Assembly: GCF_009725205.1 (NCBI RefSeq)
Contig: NZ_WNZY01000014.1
Location: forward strand, 50,282-114,281
Source of the DNA: Paenibacillus timonensis
Lineage (GTDB): Bacteria > Bacillota > Bacilli > Paenibacillales > Paenibacillaceae
Reading direction: 5' to 3'
DNA: 64,000 nt
The notes beneath the pieces are model-generated. The model ran no database searches. It saw only the letters and a list, made by a program, of their open reading frames with translations, and was not told the DNA's origin. Both the position numbers and the translations under genes were made by a program. This document shows positions 9,001-17,164 of the stretch, in pieces; positions within the stretch are counted from its first letter, which is position 1; the number at the start of each line of letters is the position of its first letter.

Positions 9001-10676
9001 CGCTCTTCCTCATCTACTTCGCGGATGATTTCCTGCAGGGTGGTTCGTCCCTCCAGCGCTTTCTGAATCCCGTCGGCAAACAGTGTCGTCATTCCTTGCT
9101 CCTTCGCCATCTGGCGTAGTTCAGGGATTGAACAGCCGTCCACGATAGCCGAACGAAGATCATCGCTAATGAGCAGGGCTTCATGCACCGCCATCCGGCC
9201 GCGGTAGCCGGTTTTGCCGCAAGTGCCGCAGCCGGCGCCGCGGTACAGCTTGTCCGTGCGTATGCCAAGCCGCTCCAGGTAAATCATTTCCTGCTTATCT
9301 GGCGTATAGGCGGCTTTGCAATCCGGGCAAATGCAGCGCACCAGCCGCTGAGCTACGATCCCGATTAGCGAGGACGCGATCAGGTACGGTTCGATGCCCA
9401 TGTCGCGCAACCGGACGACCGTACTTACCGCATCATTCGTATGTAAGGTCGAGAATACGAGATGGCCCGTTAACGAAGCTCGAATTGCAATTTCCGCCGT
9501 TTCCAGGTCACGTATTTCTCCCACCATGATAATATTAGGGTCCTGCCGCAAGATCGAACGCAGCCCCCTGGCGAACGTCAGTCCGGCCGCAGGATGAACC
9601 TGCATTTGGTTCACGCCGTCAAGCATGTATTCCACTGGATCTTCGACCGTTATGATGTTCGTTTCCTCTCGGTTCAGGTGCTGTAATGCCGAGTACAGGG
9701 TCGTCGTTTTCCCACTTCCCGTTGGTCCTGTCAGCAGGACCATACCGTGCTGCTTTTCGATCATTCGCCGGAACAAGCTTAACGAATGCTCCGTCATGCC
9801 CAGTTTGTCCAATCCCTTGACGCCGTCGGCGAGATCGAGCAGCCGCATGACGATTTTTTCCCCATGAACGGTAGGCAGCGAAGACAATCGAATATCAATG
9901 GGTTTGCCGTCCACCAGCATCTTGATCCGGCCGTCCTGGGGCAGCCGCCGTTCGGCTATGTTCAAGTTGCCCATTATCTTCAGTCTGGCGATAATCACGC
10001 CTTGCATCGACTTCGGAACGGTCCGCTCGTTGCGAAGCTGTCCGTCGATCCGGTAGCGGATCGCAAGCTGCGTATCCATCGGGTCAACATGGATATCGCT
10101 GGCCCCAAGGCGCACCGCCTGCTCAATCATTTGTTGCACCAGCCGGACGACAGGCGAATCCTCGCCCAAAATCACCGAATCTAGGGCATCGATTTGAGCG
10201 ACGCCAGCTCCGAGATCCTTAATCATTTCGTTCATGGAGTCCTGCAGGCCATAGAGCCGGGCAATTCCTCGCTGCAGCTCTCCCCGTGAAATAATCGCCG
10301 GTTCGATCATAAAGCCGGTGCTCATACGAAGGTCGTCGATGACAAACAAATCCAAAGGGTCCGCCATCGCGACCATCAGCTTACGTCCGTCCACGCGGAT
10401 CGGGAGCACTTGATAACGTCTGGCCATCTGCTCCGGAATGACCTGGCTCAATTTGGCATCGATTTGAAACCTTGACAACGTGACATGCGGGATACCAAGT
10501 TGAAACTCCAACACCTCGATGAGCTGGTGTTCCGTCAGGACGCCTTGCGCCAGCAACACGTCGCCGAGTTTTTTCTTTGTACGCTGCTGTTCCTCCAAAG
10601 CGGTTTGCAGCTGCGGTTCCGTGATGATTCCGGATTCCAGTAGAAGTTCACCCAACCTTTTTTTGATCGTGTACAT
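8997..10676 (-). CDS. pilB: Pilus extension ATPase PilB
   Basis: A 559-residue GspE/PilB assembly ATPase and first gene of the minus-strand pil operon. The N-terminal MshEN-type domain (about 1-150; LGELLLESGIITEPQLQTAL and LGDVLLAQGVLTEHQLIEVL) is of the kind that can bind cyclic di-GMP in other proteins. The ATPase core has Walker A GPTGSGKTT, the Asp box EDPVEY and Walker B IIMVGEIRD. Two cysteine pairs (CICPDC and CGTCG) form the usual zinc site. A GAGGTG site lies just before the ATG at 10676. Whether the N-domain here binds cyclic di-GMP is an inference from the family. Confidence 0.95.
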   Translation of the reverse strand: MYTIKKRLGELLLESGIITEPQLQTALEEQQRTKKKLGDVLLAQGVLTEHQLIEVLEFQLGIPHVTLSRFQIDAKLSQVIPEQMARRYQVLPIRVDGRKLMVAMADPLDLFVIDDLRMSTGFMIEPAIISRGELQRGIARLYGLQDSMNEMIKDLGAGVAQIDALDSVILGEDSPVVRLVQQMIEQAVRLGASDIHVDPMDTQLAIRYRIDGQLRNERTVPKSMQGVIIARLKIMGNLNIAERRLPQDGRIKMLVDGKPIDIRLSSLPTVHGEKIVMRLLDLADGVKGLDKLGMTEHSLSLFRRMIEKQHGMVLLTGPTGSGKTTTLYSALQHLNREETNIITVEDPVEYMLDGVNQMQVHPAAGLTFARGLRSILRQDPNIIMVGEIRDLETAEIAIRASLTGHLVFSTLHTNDAVSTVVRLRDMGIEPYLIASSLIGIVAQRLVRCICPDCKAAYTPDKQEMIYLERLGIRTDKLYRGAGCGTCGKTGYRGRMAVHEALLISDDLRSAIVDGCSIPELRQMAKEQGMTTLFADGIQKALEGRTTLQEIIREVDEEER

Positions 10677-10967
10677 GGTTCACCTCATCACTGTTGGAAT
10701 TTTTAAGAGAATCTGAGAGTGCATGTGCTGAAAAAAGCTGTTACGAGGTTAGTTCCAAAGGCCTAATCCAGTACGTTCAGGTCATTTGATAGATTACACG
10801 AGGGAAATTTATGCAACCTTAATTTCATAACGATTATATACCTTTCGCAAAAACGATGCTATCATTTTTATAGTAAAATATACCTAGAATACATAGCTCG
10901 ACAGGACTCTCCATCGACTAACAAGACTCAACATTTTTTTATACCGTTTGAAAGCGAGTGGATCGTC
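10677..10967. other. Divergent intergenic region between pilB and the minor pilin genes
   Basis: About 290 AT-rich bases that must hold the promoters of both pilus transcripts. I searched for a cyclic di-GMP riboswitch (a common leader for pilus genes) and saw no matching aptamer. No clear -35/-10 pair could be assigned on either strand. Confidence 0.5.
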
Positions 10968-11453
10968 ATGAAATCCGCCTTGAACCCCAAAAAATCTTCC
11001 CTTCGGCATAAGATTGCTCGGGAAGACGGTCTGACGCTACTCGAAGTGGCCCTTGCGCTAGTTATTCTCTCGATCGTCAGCTTATATTTTCTATCCTATT
11101 TCACGAACAGCGCCACGCAGAGCAAGCTTACGAACCAACGCCTGTCTGCGACCCATTTGGCCAACGCCCATCTGCACAAGATTCAGGCCATGGAGTTCTC
11201 AGTGCTGCAAACCTGGGCCAATCGCCCCCCGGGTACGCTGCCTAATGCGACGAAGGACATCTACCTCCTGACGACCGAGATCAGTGACCGCAATTCGAAA
11301 TACGCTTCCAATCCCGACATTCTGTACATCACCGTAACCGCCTATTGGCAGCCCGATCCATCCCAAGGAGCCGGCAAATATAGGCATAACGTCTCGATTA
11401 CTGGCGCCGTCAAGAAGAACTATGCGACTGCTGCGGGAGGGAGTTTACCATGA
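10968..11453 (+). CDS. Minor type IV pilin, PilV-like
   Basis: A 161-residue prepilin-like protein with a long basic leader and the cleavage motif REDG|LTLLEVALALVILSIV (Glu at +5). The rest is a short pilin globular domain. It is the first of three overlapping plus-strand genes, the usual setting for minor pilins that prime pilus assembly or cap the tip. The ribosome binding site is weak (GAGTGG). Which Gram-negative minor pilin it corresponds to cannot be settled from sequence alone; PilV is suggested by gene order and the ALVILSIVSL helix. Confidence 0.82.
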   Translation: MKSALNPKKSSLRHKIAREDGLTLLEVALALVILSIVSLYFLSYFTNSATQSKLTNQRLSATHLANAHLHKIQAMEFSVLQTWANRPPGTLPNATKDIYLLTTEISDRNSKYASNPDILYITVTAYWQPDPSQGAGKYRHNVSITGAVKKNYATAAGGSLP

Positions 11454-11938
11454 AGCTTCGGATGGAGCTGATTCGCCGTGAAGACGGCATCACACTCGTG
11501 GAGCTGCTGGCCGCTTTGGCTTTGTCCGGTCTCCTGGTCATTTTGGTGTCCACCGTGTTGACCACCTCGCTGTTCGCTTTTGGACGAGTCAACCATGAAA
11601 CCGAGCTGCGAAATGAAGCGATTACGCTGAGTTCCGCGCTCCAGGCCAAACTGAGAAACGCCGCGGCGATCTCAAGTTCTGGAAGCAGCTTTACCCAATT
11701 TCAGGCTGAGGTGGTCACCGACGCGCTTTCGGAGGCAACCCAGACGATCCGCTTCCAACTGAACGGTGGACAGCTTCTCCTTGACGGTGTCCGGTTCAGC
11801 GACGAAACGCTGGATTTAACCGGCACCACGTTCACCAAGGGACCCAACGATTTACTTCTGAACCTGAAAGTTGCGCTCAAGAATGAGCCCAAGGTGGAAC
11901 CCATCTATTTATTCGTTTCGATTAAACTTATATCGTGA
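11450..11938 (+). CDS. Minor type IV pilin, PilW-like
   Basis: A 162-residue prepilin with leader ending REDG and mature N-terminus ITLVELLAALALSGLLV (Glu at +5). The ALSGLL form of the helix and the following LRNEAITLSSALQAKLRNA helix are typical of PilW/GspJ-like minor pilins. It overlaps the preceding gene by four bases (ATGA), with GGGAGGG just upstream, so the two are coupled. Probably a component of the tip or priming complex. Confidence 0.82.
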   Translation: MKLRMELIRREDGITLVELLAALALSGLLVILVSTVLTTSLFAFGRVNHETELRNEAITLSSALQAKLRNAAAISSSGSSFTQFQAEVVTDALSEATQTIRFQLNGGQLLLDGVRFSDETLDLTGTTFTKGPNDLLLNLKVALKNEPKVEPIYLFVSIKLIS

Positions 11939-11949
11939 GGTGCGTAGGG

Positions 11950-13218
11950 ATGAAAGGACGAGGACAAGCCGCTTTTCGCCAAGAGCAAGGTTATGCCTTG
12001 ATCTCCGTATTGCTTCTGGTTGCCCTCCTTCTCGTGGTGGGCACTCTAGTCATGCAGTCTGTGACGAACTCCCAAGGCATGGTGAACGTCTCTGAAGATA
12101 TCGTCTCCGCTCAAGCCGACGGCGAAACGAAGCTGTTGATCAAGCTTTCCGAACTCAGGGCTGCCGTGATGGCGCTGATGAAGAAGGACAAGGTCACGCT
12201 GGAGGATGTCAAAGCTGCCGCCGCTCCTTATGTAGAGTCAGATACGGTAACTTTGGACAAGGAAAACCAGCGATATGTCGCCATTGTCAAAGCCGACGGG
12301 GTGTCCGACAAAATTACGCAAACCTTTCGGCGGAAGGTGGCAATTACACTATCCTTCACCCCGGGCGATCCTTCCCCGGGATCCGGAACGGGAGGGTATG
12401 CCGTTGTTAGCTTTGGAGCCCTGGCGTTGAACGGAACGACGATCAATGGCAACGTCTATTCGGCAGGTGCCGTCGCCAACAATCAGTCCAAAATCAATGG
12501 AGTGCTTGTATCCCCTACCATTCCGGGCGGATCTGGTTTAACTCCACCGGATAAGCTGGATATTTTCTCCATTGTCCATCAGGTTGATAAGGAAATGAAG
12601 ACGACGAAATCCGCCCTCTTTTCCACTCCGGCCACACCCCTGGATTTCGAGGTCAAAGCCAACGCCAAGTATACAAAATCAACCGTATTGAATTCGATCA
12701 AATTGATGCCCAATGTCACTTTAACGGTGGATGGCGATCTTTGGGTGAACGGCGGGGTAACGATGGAGGCTAATTCCTCGATTGTTGCCAGCGGGATCAT
12801 CTACATTAGCGGGGACTTGCTCATGAACAGCGGGAACAACATGAAATTACAAGGCAGCCGGATAAAAGTAAACGGCACAACCAATTTTAACAGCGATCCT
12901 ACGGTGAACATAACTGGGGATTTCTACGGAAGCACGTTAAACACGAGCGGTACGTTACTGGCGAAAAACATCTATTTAACGGGAACCTCAAACGGCAACC
13001 TCAATGGCAGCAATCAATTCGCCTTGTTCGCTGCGGGTTCGGTCAACCTGAATAACGGGAACTCCCCTTCGACCCTAGCGGGCAGCGTCTATACGAACGG
13101 AGCGTTAAATATCAACGGTAACGACAAAGTCATCATCAACGGCTCCACCGCTCCCCCTACGCCCCCCGACAAACCGTCGGAGATCAAGTTTGAAGAGAAG
13201 AACGTTGTGATCAACTGA
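11950..13218 (+). CDS. PilX-like minor pilin with a beta-helix-like passenger domain
   Basis: A 422-residue protein. The N-terminus (RQEQGYALISVLLLVALLL) is a PilX-type prepilin signal with Gly before Tyr, without the usual Glu at +5. From about residue 140 to the C-terminus it is made of short Asn/Gly/Ser/Thr-rich strands (INGNVYSAGAV, VNGGVTMEANSS, ISGDLLMNSG, LNINGNDKVIINGS), like polymer-forming or bactofilin-type beta-helices, ending in a Pro-rich tail. I prefer ATG 11950, nine bases after GAGG; a GTG at 11935 overlaps the previous stop but has no site. A large exposed pilus-tip domain, possibly an adhesin, is an inference. Confidence 0.8.
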   Translation: MKGRGQAAFRQEQGYALISVLLLVALLLVVGTLVMQSVTNSQGMVNVSEDIVSAQADGETKLLIKLSELRAAVMALMKKDKVTLEDVKAAAAPYVESDTVTLDKENQRYVAIVKADGVSDKITQTFRRKVAITLSFTPGDPSPGSGTGGYAVVSFGALALNGTTINGNVYSAGAVANNQSKINGVLVSPTIPGGSGLTPPDKLDIFSIVHQVDKEMKTTKSALFSTPATPLDFEVKANAKYTKSTVLNSIKLMPNVTLTVDGDLWVNGGVTMEANSSIVASGIIYISGDLLMNSGNNMKLQGSRIKVNGTTNFNSDPTVNITGDFYGSTLNTSGTLLAKNIYLTGTSNGNLNGSNQFALFAAGSVNLNNGNSPSTLAGSVYTNGALNINGNDKVIINGSTAPPTPPDKPSEIKFEEKNVVIN

Positions 13219-13280
13219 ATGGTCTCAGCGCGGAAACACTTTATGCCGTGAAATAGCGCACGGGAGCGCTTGAGCTATTC

Positions 13281-13463
13281 TAACGGACTCCAACGCCGTT
13301 ATTTCGGGATAACAGCCAGCGATAAAAATGTAACGGACCCCACAGACCTTATTTGGCGTTTTTGAGCTACATGCACGGGATTTTCGGTCAAATAACGGCT
13401 CTAAGGTCCGTTAGAATTTGGAAAGGCCCCATTTGGGGCAAATAAGGTCTCTCAGGTCCGTTA
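13281..13463. repeat. Four copies of a 27-nt intergenic repeat, two direct and two inverted
   Basis: Each 27-base unit begins TAACGGAC and ends near TTATTTGG. Units are at 13281-13307 and 13331-13357 (plus) and 13387-13413 and 13437-13463 (inverted), so the whole cluster can fold back on itself. The same unit occurs three more times at 18985-19117. It carries no open frame. A dispersed, possibly mobile or structural, intergenic element is inferred. Confidence 0.8.
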
Positions 13464-13519
13464 GAGTGACCACTAGTGACCAATAGCATGCGATGAGCCG
13501 ATGAGCCTAACGCAGCGCA

Positions 13520-13558
13520 CAAACAAACCGGCCGCCATCGCGAGCCGGTTTGTTCTTT
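13520..13558. terminator. Bidirectional terminator
   Basis: Arms AAACAAACCGGC and GCCGGTTTGTT with a T-rich end on both strands. It lies between the minor pilin operon and the convergent DUF4367 gene. Confidence 0.8.
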
Positions 13559-13563
13559 GCAAT

Positions 13564-14517
13564 TTACTTCAAAGACTCCGCGATCCGGATCAATTCGCTT
13601 TCGTCTAACCCTTTGGCGATCAGATCAAACATCACGCCATCCGCCTCCCAAGCAATCGAATTCCCATTCACGATGATAGCATCCGAACCACCGATCTTGG
13701 TCTTCTTTACCGCTCCCTCCGTAGAGCTGGCATAAGCGGTTTCTTCGTCGGCTAGCCGCTGCTGAATGTAAATTTCATTTCCGTTACTCGCTTCGGCAAA
13801 ATACAAACTGATGTATTTCGGGCTCGCTGTCCCCTGTTCGTCGAGATATTGTTCGGCCCGTTTAAAGGCGTAACCTTCCGGCAAGAACGCTGGCATTTTG
13901 ACCTGGAATGCGGTGTGTTGACTCAAGGCTTCCGGGTCGGATAACGTAAGAATCCCTTCCTTCACCTCAGCTTCCGCTTGGGCCTTGGTCACGATTTCCT
14001 CGTTGTCAAATCCGGCAATCTCCTCGCCATCCGCGGTATACAACGTCCCTGTATGCGAGTTCATCTCGTAGACGGGTTTACCGTCCTTCGTGAACACTTT
14101 GCCCTGCAAAGCTTCCGGCAACGGGATTAACGCTTCCTCCGAAGGAGATTCGACCTGATAGACGGTGATATGTCCTAACGTAACCGTGGAAATAATCCGA
14201 TCGAGCAAGCCGCTGGCAAACGACGAAGGCGTAAATCCGATCCCGATGACCAGAATCAGCGCCGCGGCAACAGCCACCGCTCCGGCAAGCTTGCGACCTG
14301 TAAAACCACGGACGGCGCCGCGAGCAGAAGTAGGGTTCGTGATCCGCTTTTTTACCGCCTCTTTATGAATTCCCGCACCCAGTTCGGCAGCGGCAAGCGC
14401 TCCTCCGAAAGCTACCAACTCGGCGTACTCTCCGGTCTCACTCACGGGATCCTCGCGTCCTTCCAGCAGTGCGTCCACTTCAGCTTCAAAACGGCGGTAT
14501 TGTTCTTGGTTGTCCAT
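13564..14517 (-). CDS. DUF4367-domain membrane protein, likely sigma-factor partner
   Basis: A 317-residue protein with a cytoplasmic N-terminal region (about 1-80), one transmembrane helix (about 81-102, AVAVAAALILVIGIGF), and an extracellular part ending in a DUF4367 domain (about 200-317, FQVKMPAFLPEGYAFKRAEQYL... IAWEADGVMFDLIAKGL). ATG 14517 is preceded by GGGAGGA. It overlaps the ECF sigma gene by 32 bases, the standard layout for a membrane regulator or anti-sigma factor cotranscribed with its sigma factor. Anti-sigma activity is inferred from context; no zinc anti-sigma motif is visible. Confidence 0.82.
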   Translation of the reverse strand: MDNQEQYRRFEAEVDALLEGREDPVSETGEYAELVAFGGALAAAELGAGIHKEAVKKRITNPTSARGAVRGFTGRKLAGAVAVAAALILVIGIGFTPSSFASGLLDRIISTVTLGHITVYQVESPSEEALIPLPEALQGKVFTKDGKPVYEMNSHTGTLYTADGEEIAGFDNEEIVTKAQAEAEVKEGILTLSDPEALSQHTAFQVKMPAFLPEGYAFKRAEQYLDEQGTASPKYISLYFAEASNGNEIYIQQRLADEETAYASSTEGAVKKTKIGGSDAIIVNGNSIAWEADGVMFDLIAKGLDESELIRIAESLK

Positions 14518-15097
14518 CCTTATCCTCCCTTTCAAGTTCCAACTTTAACTTCTTCGTAGCGCGAAACAGCATCACACCGATATGGCTTTCGCTTAAGCCT
14601 ATAAATTCGGCAATTTGAACATTCTTCAGACCAGCACCGAATTTGAGGGCTATCAAATGTCGTTCCTGGGGCTTTAACGTCTGTAAAGCTCGACTCATTT
14701 CCGTCTCCGCTTCTCGGACGAGGGTCCGGTCCTCCGGCCCTTGCTCTCGAGATGGAGACTCTTTAAACAGATCCAGGGAAAACCACTTCCGTCTCTGCTG
14801 CTTACGGTAATAATCGTTTACCGTATTGCGGGCTATGGCGATCAGCCATGCCTCAAACGGGGAGCGATCTGCCCGAAAGGTACCATAGCGGGTCAATACC
14901 TTCTCGAAGACCTGGCTGGTTAAATCCTCTGCCGTATAATCGCAGTCCACCCGGAAGCGAATATATTTAAAGATTCGGGTATAGTAGGTTTCAAAAATCA
15001 CTTCAAACTCCGTATCGGCCGATACGGCTGTCCGCTCTTCTTGGTCTCGCTTGTCCTGCTCCTTCACGGATGGAAACAGCGCGCGCTGCTGCAGCAT
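14486..15097 (-). CDS. ECF-type RNA polymerase sigma factor
   Basis: A 203-residue sigma-70 family protein with region 2 (TRIFKYIRFRVDCDYTAEDLTSQVF, then FEAWLIAIARN) and region 4 (LKPQERHLIALKFGAGLKNVQ..., then LSESHIGVMLFRATKKL). It has only these two regions, as ECF factors do. The start at 15097 is favoured because AAAGGAGGGG sits nine bases upstream; the frame is open to 15172 without a site. It is cotranscribed with the overlapping DUF4367 membrane protein. Its target promoters cannot be read here. Confidence 0.92.
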   Translation of the reverse strand: MLQQRALFPSVKEQDKRDQEERTAVSADTEFEVIFETYYTRIFKYIRFRVDCDYTAEDLTSQVFEKVLTRYGTFRADRSPFEAWLIAIARNTVNDYYRKQQRRKWFSLDLFKESPSREQGPEDRTLVREAETEMSRALQTLKPQERHLIALKFGAGLKNVQIAEFIGLSESHIGVMLFRATKKLKLELEREDKDGQPRTIPPF

Positions 15098-15224
15098 GTT
15101 CCTTCCCCTCCTTTCTCCAAGGGACGGATTTCTTGGGGCCACTTCCTCCGCGCGGCAGGATGCCGCCTCCAAGCCATCCGCATGTTAATACGTTTAAGAC
15201 CCGGTAATCATTACACTTGCCTAC

Positions 15225-15256
15225 AAAAAAAACCGCCGGGCTTACGCCCAGCGGTT
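15225..15256 (-). terminator. Terminator of tcyP
   Basis: On the minus strand AACCGCTGGGC pairs with GCCCGGCGGTT (one mismatch) and is followed by eight T. It lies 25 bases past the tcyP stop codon. Confidence 0.9.
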
Positions 15257-15280
15257 CGAATTTATTCTCATTGCTTTAGA

Positions 15281-16672
15281 TTACGCAGTCACGACGTCCA
15301 GATCCACGTCGCGTTTGAATGCCTCGGTGTCGTTCTCGCCGAGGATCTTTCCGGTGATCACACCCGCGGTGATCGAGTCATTGACGTTCAAGGCAGTCCG
15401 GCCCATATCGATCAACGGCTCGACGGAGATCAAGAGGCCTGCCAAAGCGACCGGCAAGTTCATCGTCGACAGCACGATCAGCGAAGCAAACGTCGCTCCT
15501 CCGCCGACGCCGGCGACCCCAAACGAACTTATGACAACAACCAGGATCAACGTCAGAATGAAGTCCCAGCTCATTGGATTAATTCCTACGGTTGGGGCAA
15601 TCATGACGGCCAGCATTGCGGGATAAATCCCGGCGCAGCCGTTTTGCCCGATCGTTGCGCCAAACGAAGCCGACAAGTTGGCGATCCCTTCCGGTACGCC
15701 CAGACGTTTAGTCTGTGTTTCCACATTCAGCGGAATCGTTGCAGCACTCGAACGCGAGGTGAACGCAAACACCAGCGTCGGGAGCACTTTACGTACATAT
15801 TGGATCGGATTGTAACCAAATACGGCCAACAGGATCAGGTGAATAATAAACATCACGATCAATGCCACGTAGGAAGCACCGACGAACTTGATCAGCTTCA
15901 AAATCTCTTCCGCATTGGTTGTGGCCGCGACGTTCGTAATCAATGCCAAGATGCCGTAAGGCGTTAAACGCAGCACCAGCGTAACGATCCGCATCACGAC
16001 GGCATAAACCGCTTCAACCACTTTGCGGAACGTATCTGCCTGCTCCGGCTTCTTCTTATCCAACCCAAGCACCGCTACCCCGATAAATGCTGAGAAAATC
16101 ACGACCGCCAAGGTCGAGGTGCTCCGCGCGCCCGTCATATCCGCAAACGGATTGGTCGGAATGAAATCCAGCACTTGCTGCGGAATCGTCTTGTCTTCCA
16201 CCGTACCGAGCCGTTCCTCAAGCGCCGTCCCGCGCGCCTGTTCCCGTTCGCCCGCCTGGATTTCGATCGCCTTGAGATCGAAGCTCAAGCTGGTCACGAT
16301 ACTGACGCTCGCCGCGATCGCCGTCGTAATCAACAGCACCGCGATAATTAGTCCGCTCATTTTGCCCAAATTCTGCTTGCCTTTCAGGTTCATGATCGCT
16401 GAGATGATCGATACCATGATCAGCGGAATCACGACCATCTGCAACAGCCCTACGTAACCTCGGCCAGCCAAGTTAAACCAGTCGGTTGACTTCGCAATAA
16501 TCTCCGAGCCAGCCCCATAGGACAACTGCAAGATAATGCCGAACACTAGCCCAAGGCCCAGCCCGGTAAATACCCGTTTTGTAAAAGAAACGTGCTTCTT
16601 CTGCATCCAAATCAGAACGCCGATCAGCACCAGCATGACAGCTACATTAATGATGATACGCAAGGTATCCAT
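15281..16672 (-). CDS. tcyP: L-cystine uptake transporter, sodium:dicarboxylate symporter family
   Basis: A 463-residue polytopic membrane protein of the DAACS family. Conserved features include the serine-rich reentrant loop TSRSSAATIPLN, the SFGATIGQNGCAGIYPAMLAV segment and the C-terminal DMGRTALNVNDSITAGVI motif in which Asp and Asn bind ions and substrate. The NGCAG and long loop between helices 3 and 4 (about 130-180) are typical of TcyP/YdjN rather than glutamate carriers, and the length equals that of Bacillus TcyP. It would import cystine for sulfur supply. Single-gene transcript with its own terminator. Confidence 0.93.
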   Translation of the reverse strand: MDTLRIIINVAVMLVLIGVLIWMQKKHVSFTKRVFTGLGLGLVFGIILQLSYGAGSEIIAKSTDWFNLAGRGYVGLLQMVVIPLIMVSIISAIMNLKGKQNLGKMSGLIIAVLLITTAIAASVSIVTSLSFDLKAIEIQAGEREQARGTALEERLGTVEDKTIPQQVLDFIPTNPFADMTGARSTSTLAVVIFSAFIGVAVLGLDKKKPEQADTFRKVVEAVYAVVMRIVTLVLRLTPYGILALITNVAATTNAEEILKLIKFVGASYVALIVMFIIHLILLAVFGYNPIQYVRKVLPTLVFAFTSRSSAATIPLNVETQTKRLGVPEGIANLSASFGATIGQNGCAGIYPAMLAVMIAPTVGINPMSWDFILTLILVVVISSFGVAGVGGGATFASLIVLSTMNLPVALAGLLISVEPLIDMGRTALNVNDSITAGVITGKILGENDTEAFKRDVDLDVVTA

Positions 16673-16895
16673 AATCAGATCTCCCCCTGAAAAAATAATA
16701 CATAAATTCGTCTTCGCACCCGCTGGGCAAACGCCCAGATGCGAATTACAAATCGTATGATATCACATATACGAGTATTTTGATAGGATTAATTTTTACA
16801 GAGCTTGTCATGGAATTGAAGACGTTCCATCCTCTCGTATAAGACCGTAAACCAGCGGCCATACCATACAGTGAATCCGTTCATCATAGTCGAGT

Positions 16896-16910
16896 TCCAA
16901 CGTTTGCGCA
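16896..16910 (+). promoter_or_regulatory. MalR/CcpA-type operator-like site
   Basis: TCCAACGTTTGCGCA matches the shared core AACGTTTGCRCA found before the other maltodextrin genes. It lies about 190 bases upstream of the site that overlaps the amylase promoter. Confidence 0.45.
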
Positions 16911-17087
16911 TTATTATTAGGTGATGATTTAACGATTATGGCTTATTTTAAGGTAAATGAATAGGATTGTTCTATGTTCTATCCCTTAAATCAGCACTAT
17001 TTGAACTAAATAGGGAGTATCACTGAGAAATTCGAAGATAATGATGAGTATTATTAAAAAAACACCGAATTTTCATCGATTTCATTT

Positions 17088-17126
17088 GTGCAAACGTTTT
17101 AATAATGTCATGAAGTCAGGTATGAT
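17088..17126 (+). promoter_or_regulatory. Amylase promoter with overlapping operator
   Basis: The site GTGCAAACGTTTTAA (17088-17102) overlaps the expected -35 region of a promoter whose -10 is TATGAT at 17121-17126. A LacI-family repressor or CcpA bound here would block the polymerase. Confidence 0.55.
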
Positions 17127-17164
17127 GGTGAAATAAAGGGACTATTCGGAAAGGAAGATGATCC

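Larger units (their letters stand above)
13219..13563. other. Intergenic region filled by a repeat cluster
   Basis: No gene is visible in these 345 bases. They hold the four-copy repeat cluster at 13281-13463 and the terminator at 13520-13558. Confidence 0.7.
16673..17164. other. Divergent intergenic region between tcyP and the amylase gene
   Basis: About 490 AT-rich bases. It holds a short hairpin in the tcyP leader (CTGGGC and GCCCAG arms at 16723-16738, extended by CGCA/TGCG), two LacI-family operator-like sites (16896-16910 and 17088-17102) and the amylase promoter. I saw no S-box or T-box in front of tcyP and no gene. Confidence 0.6.

Noticed and set aside
10677..10967. Possible cyclic di-GMP riboswitch before the pilus genes
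   Set aside because: No aptamer-like segments with conserved loop sequences could be found on either strand.
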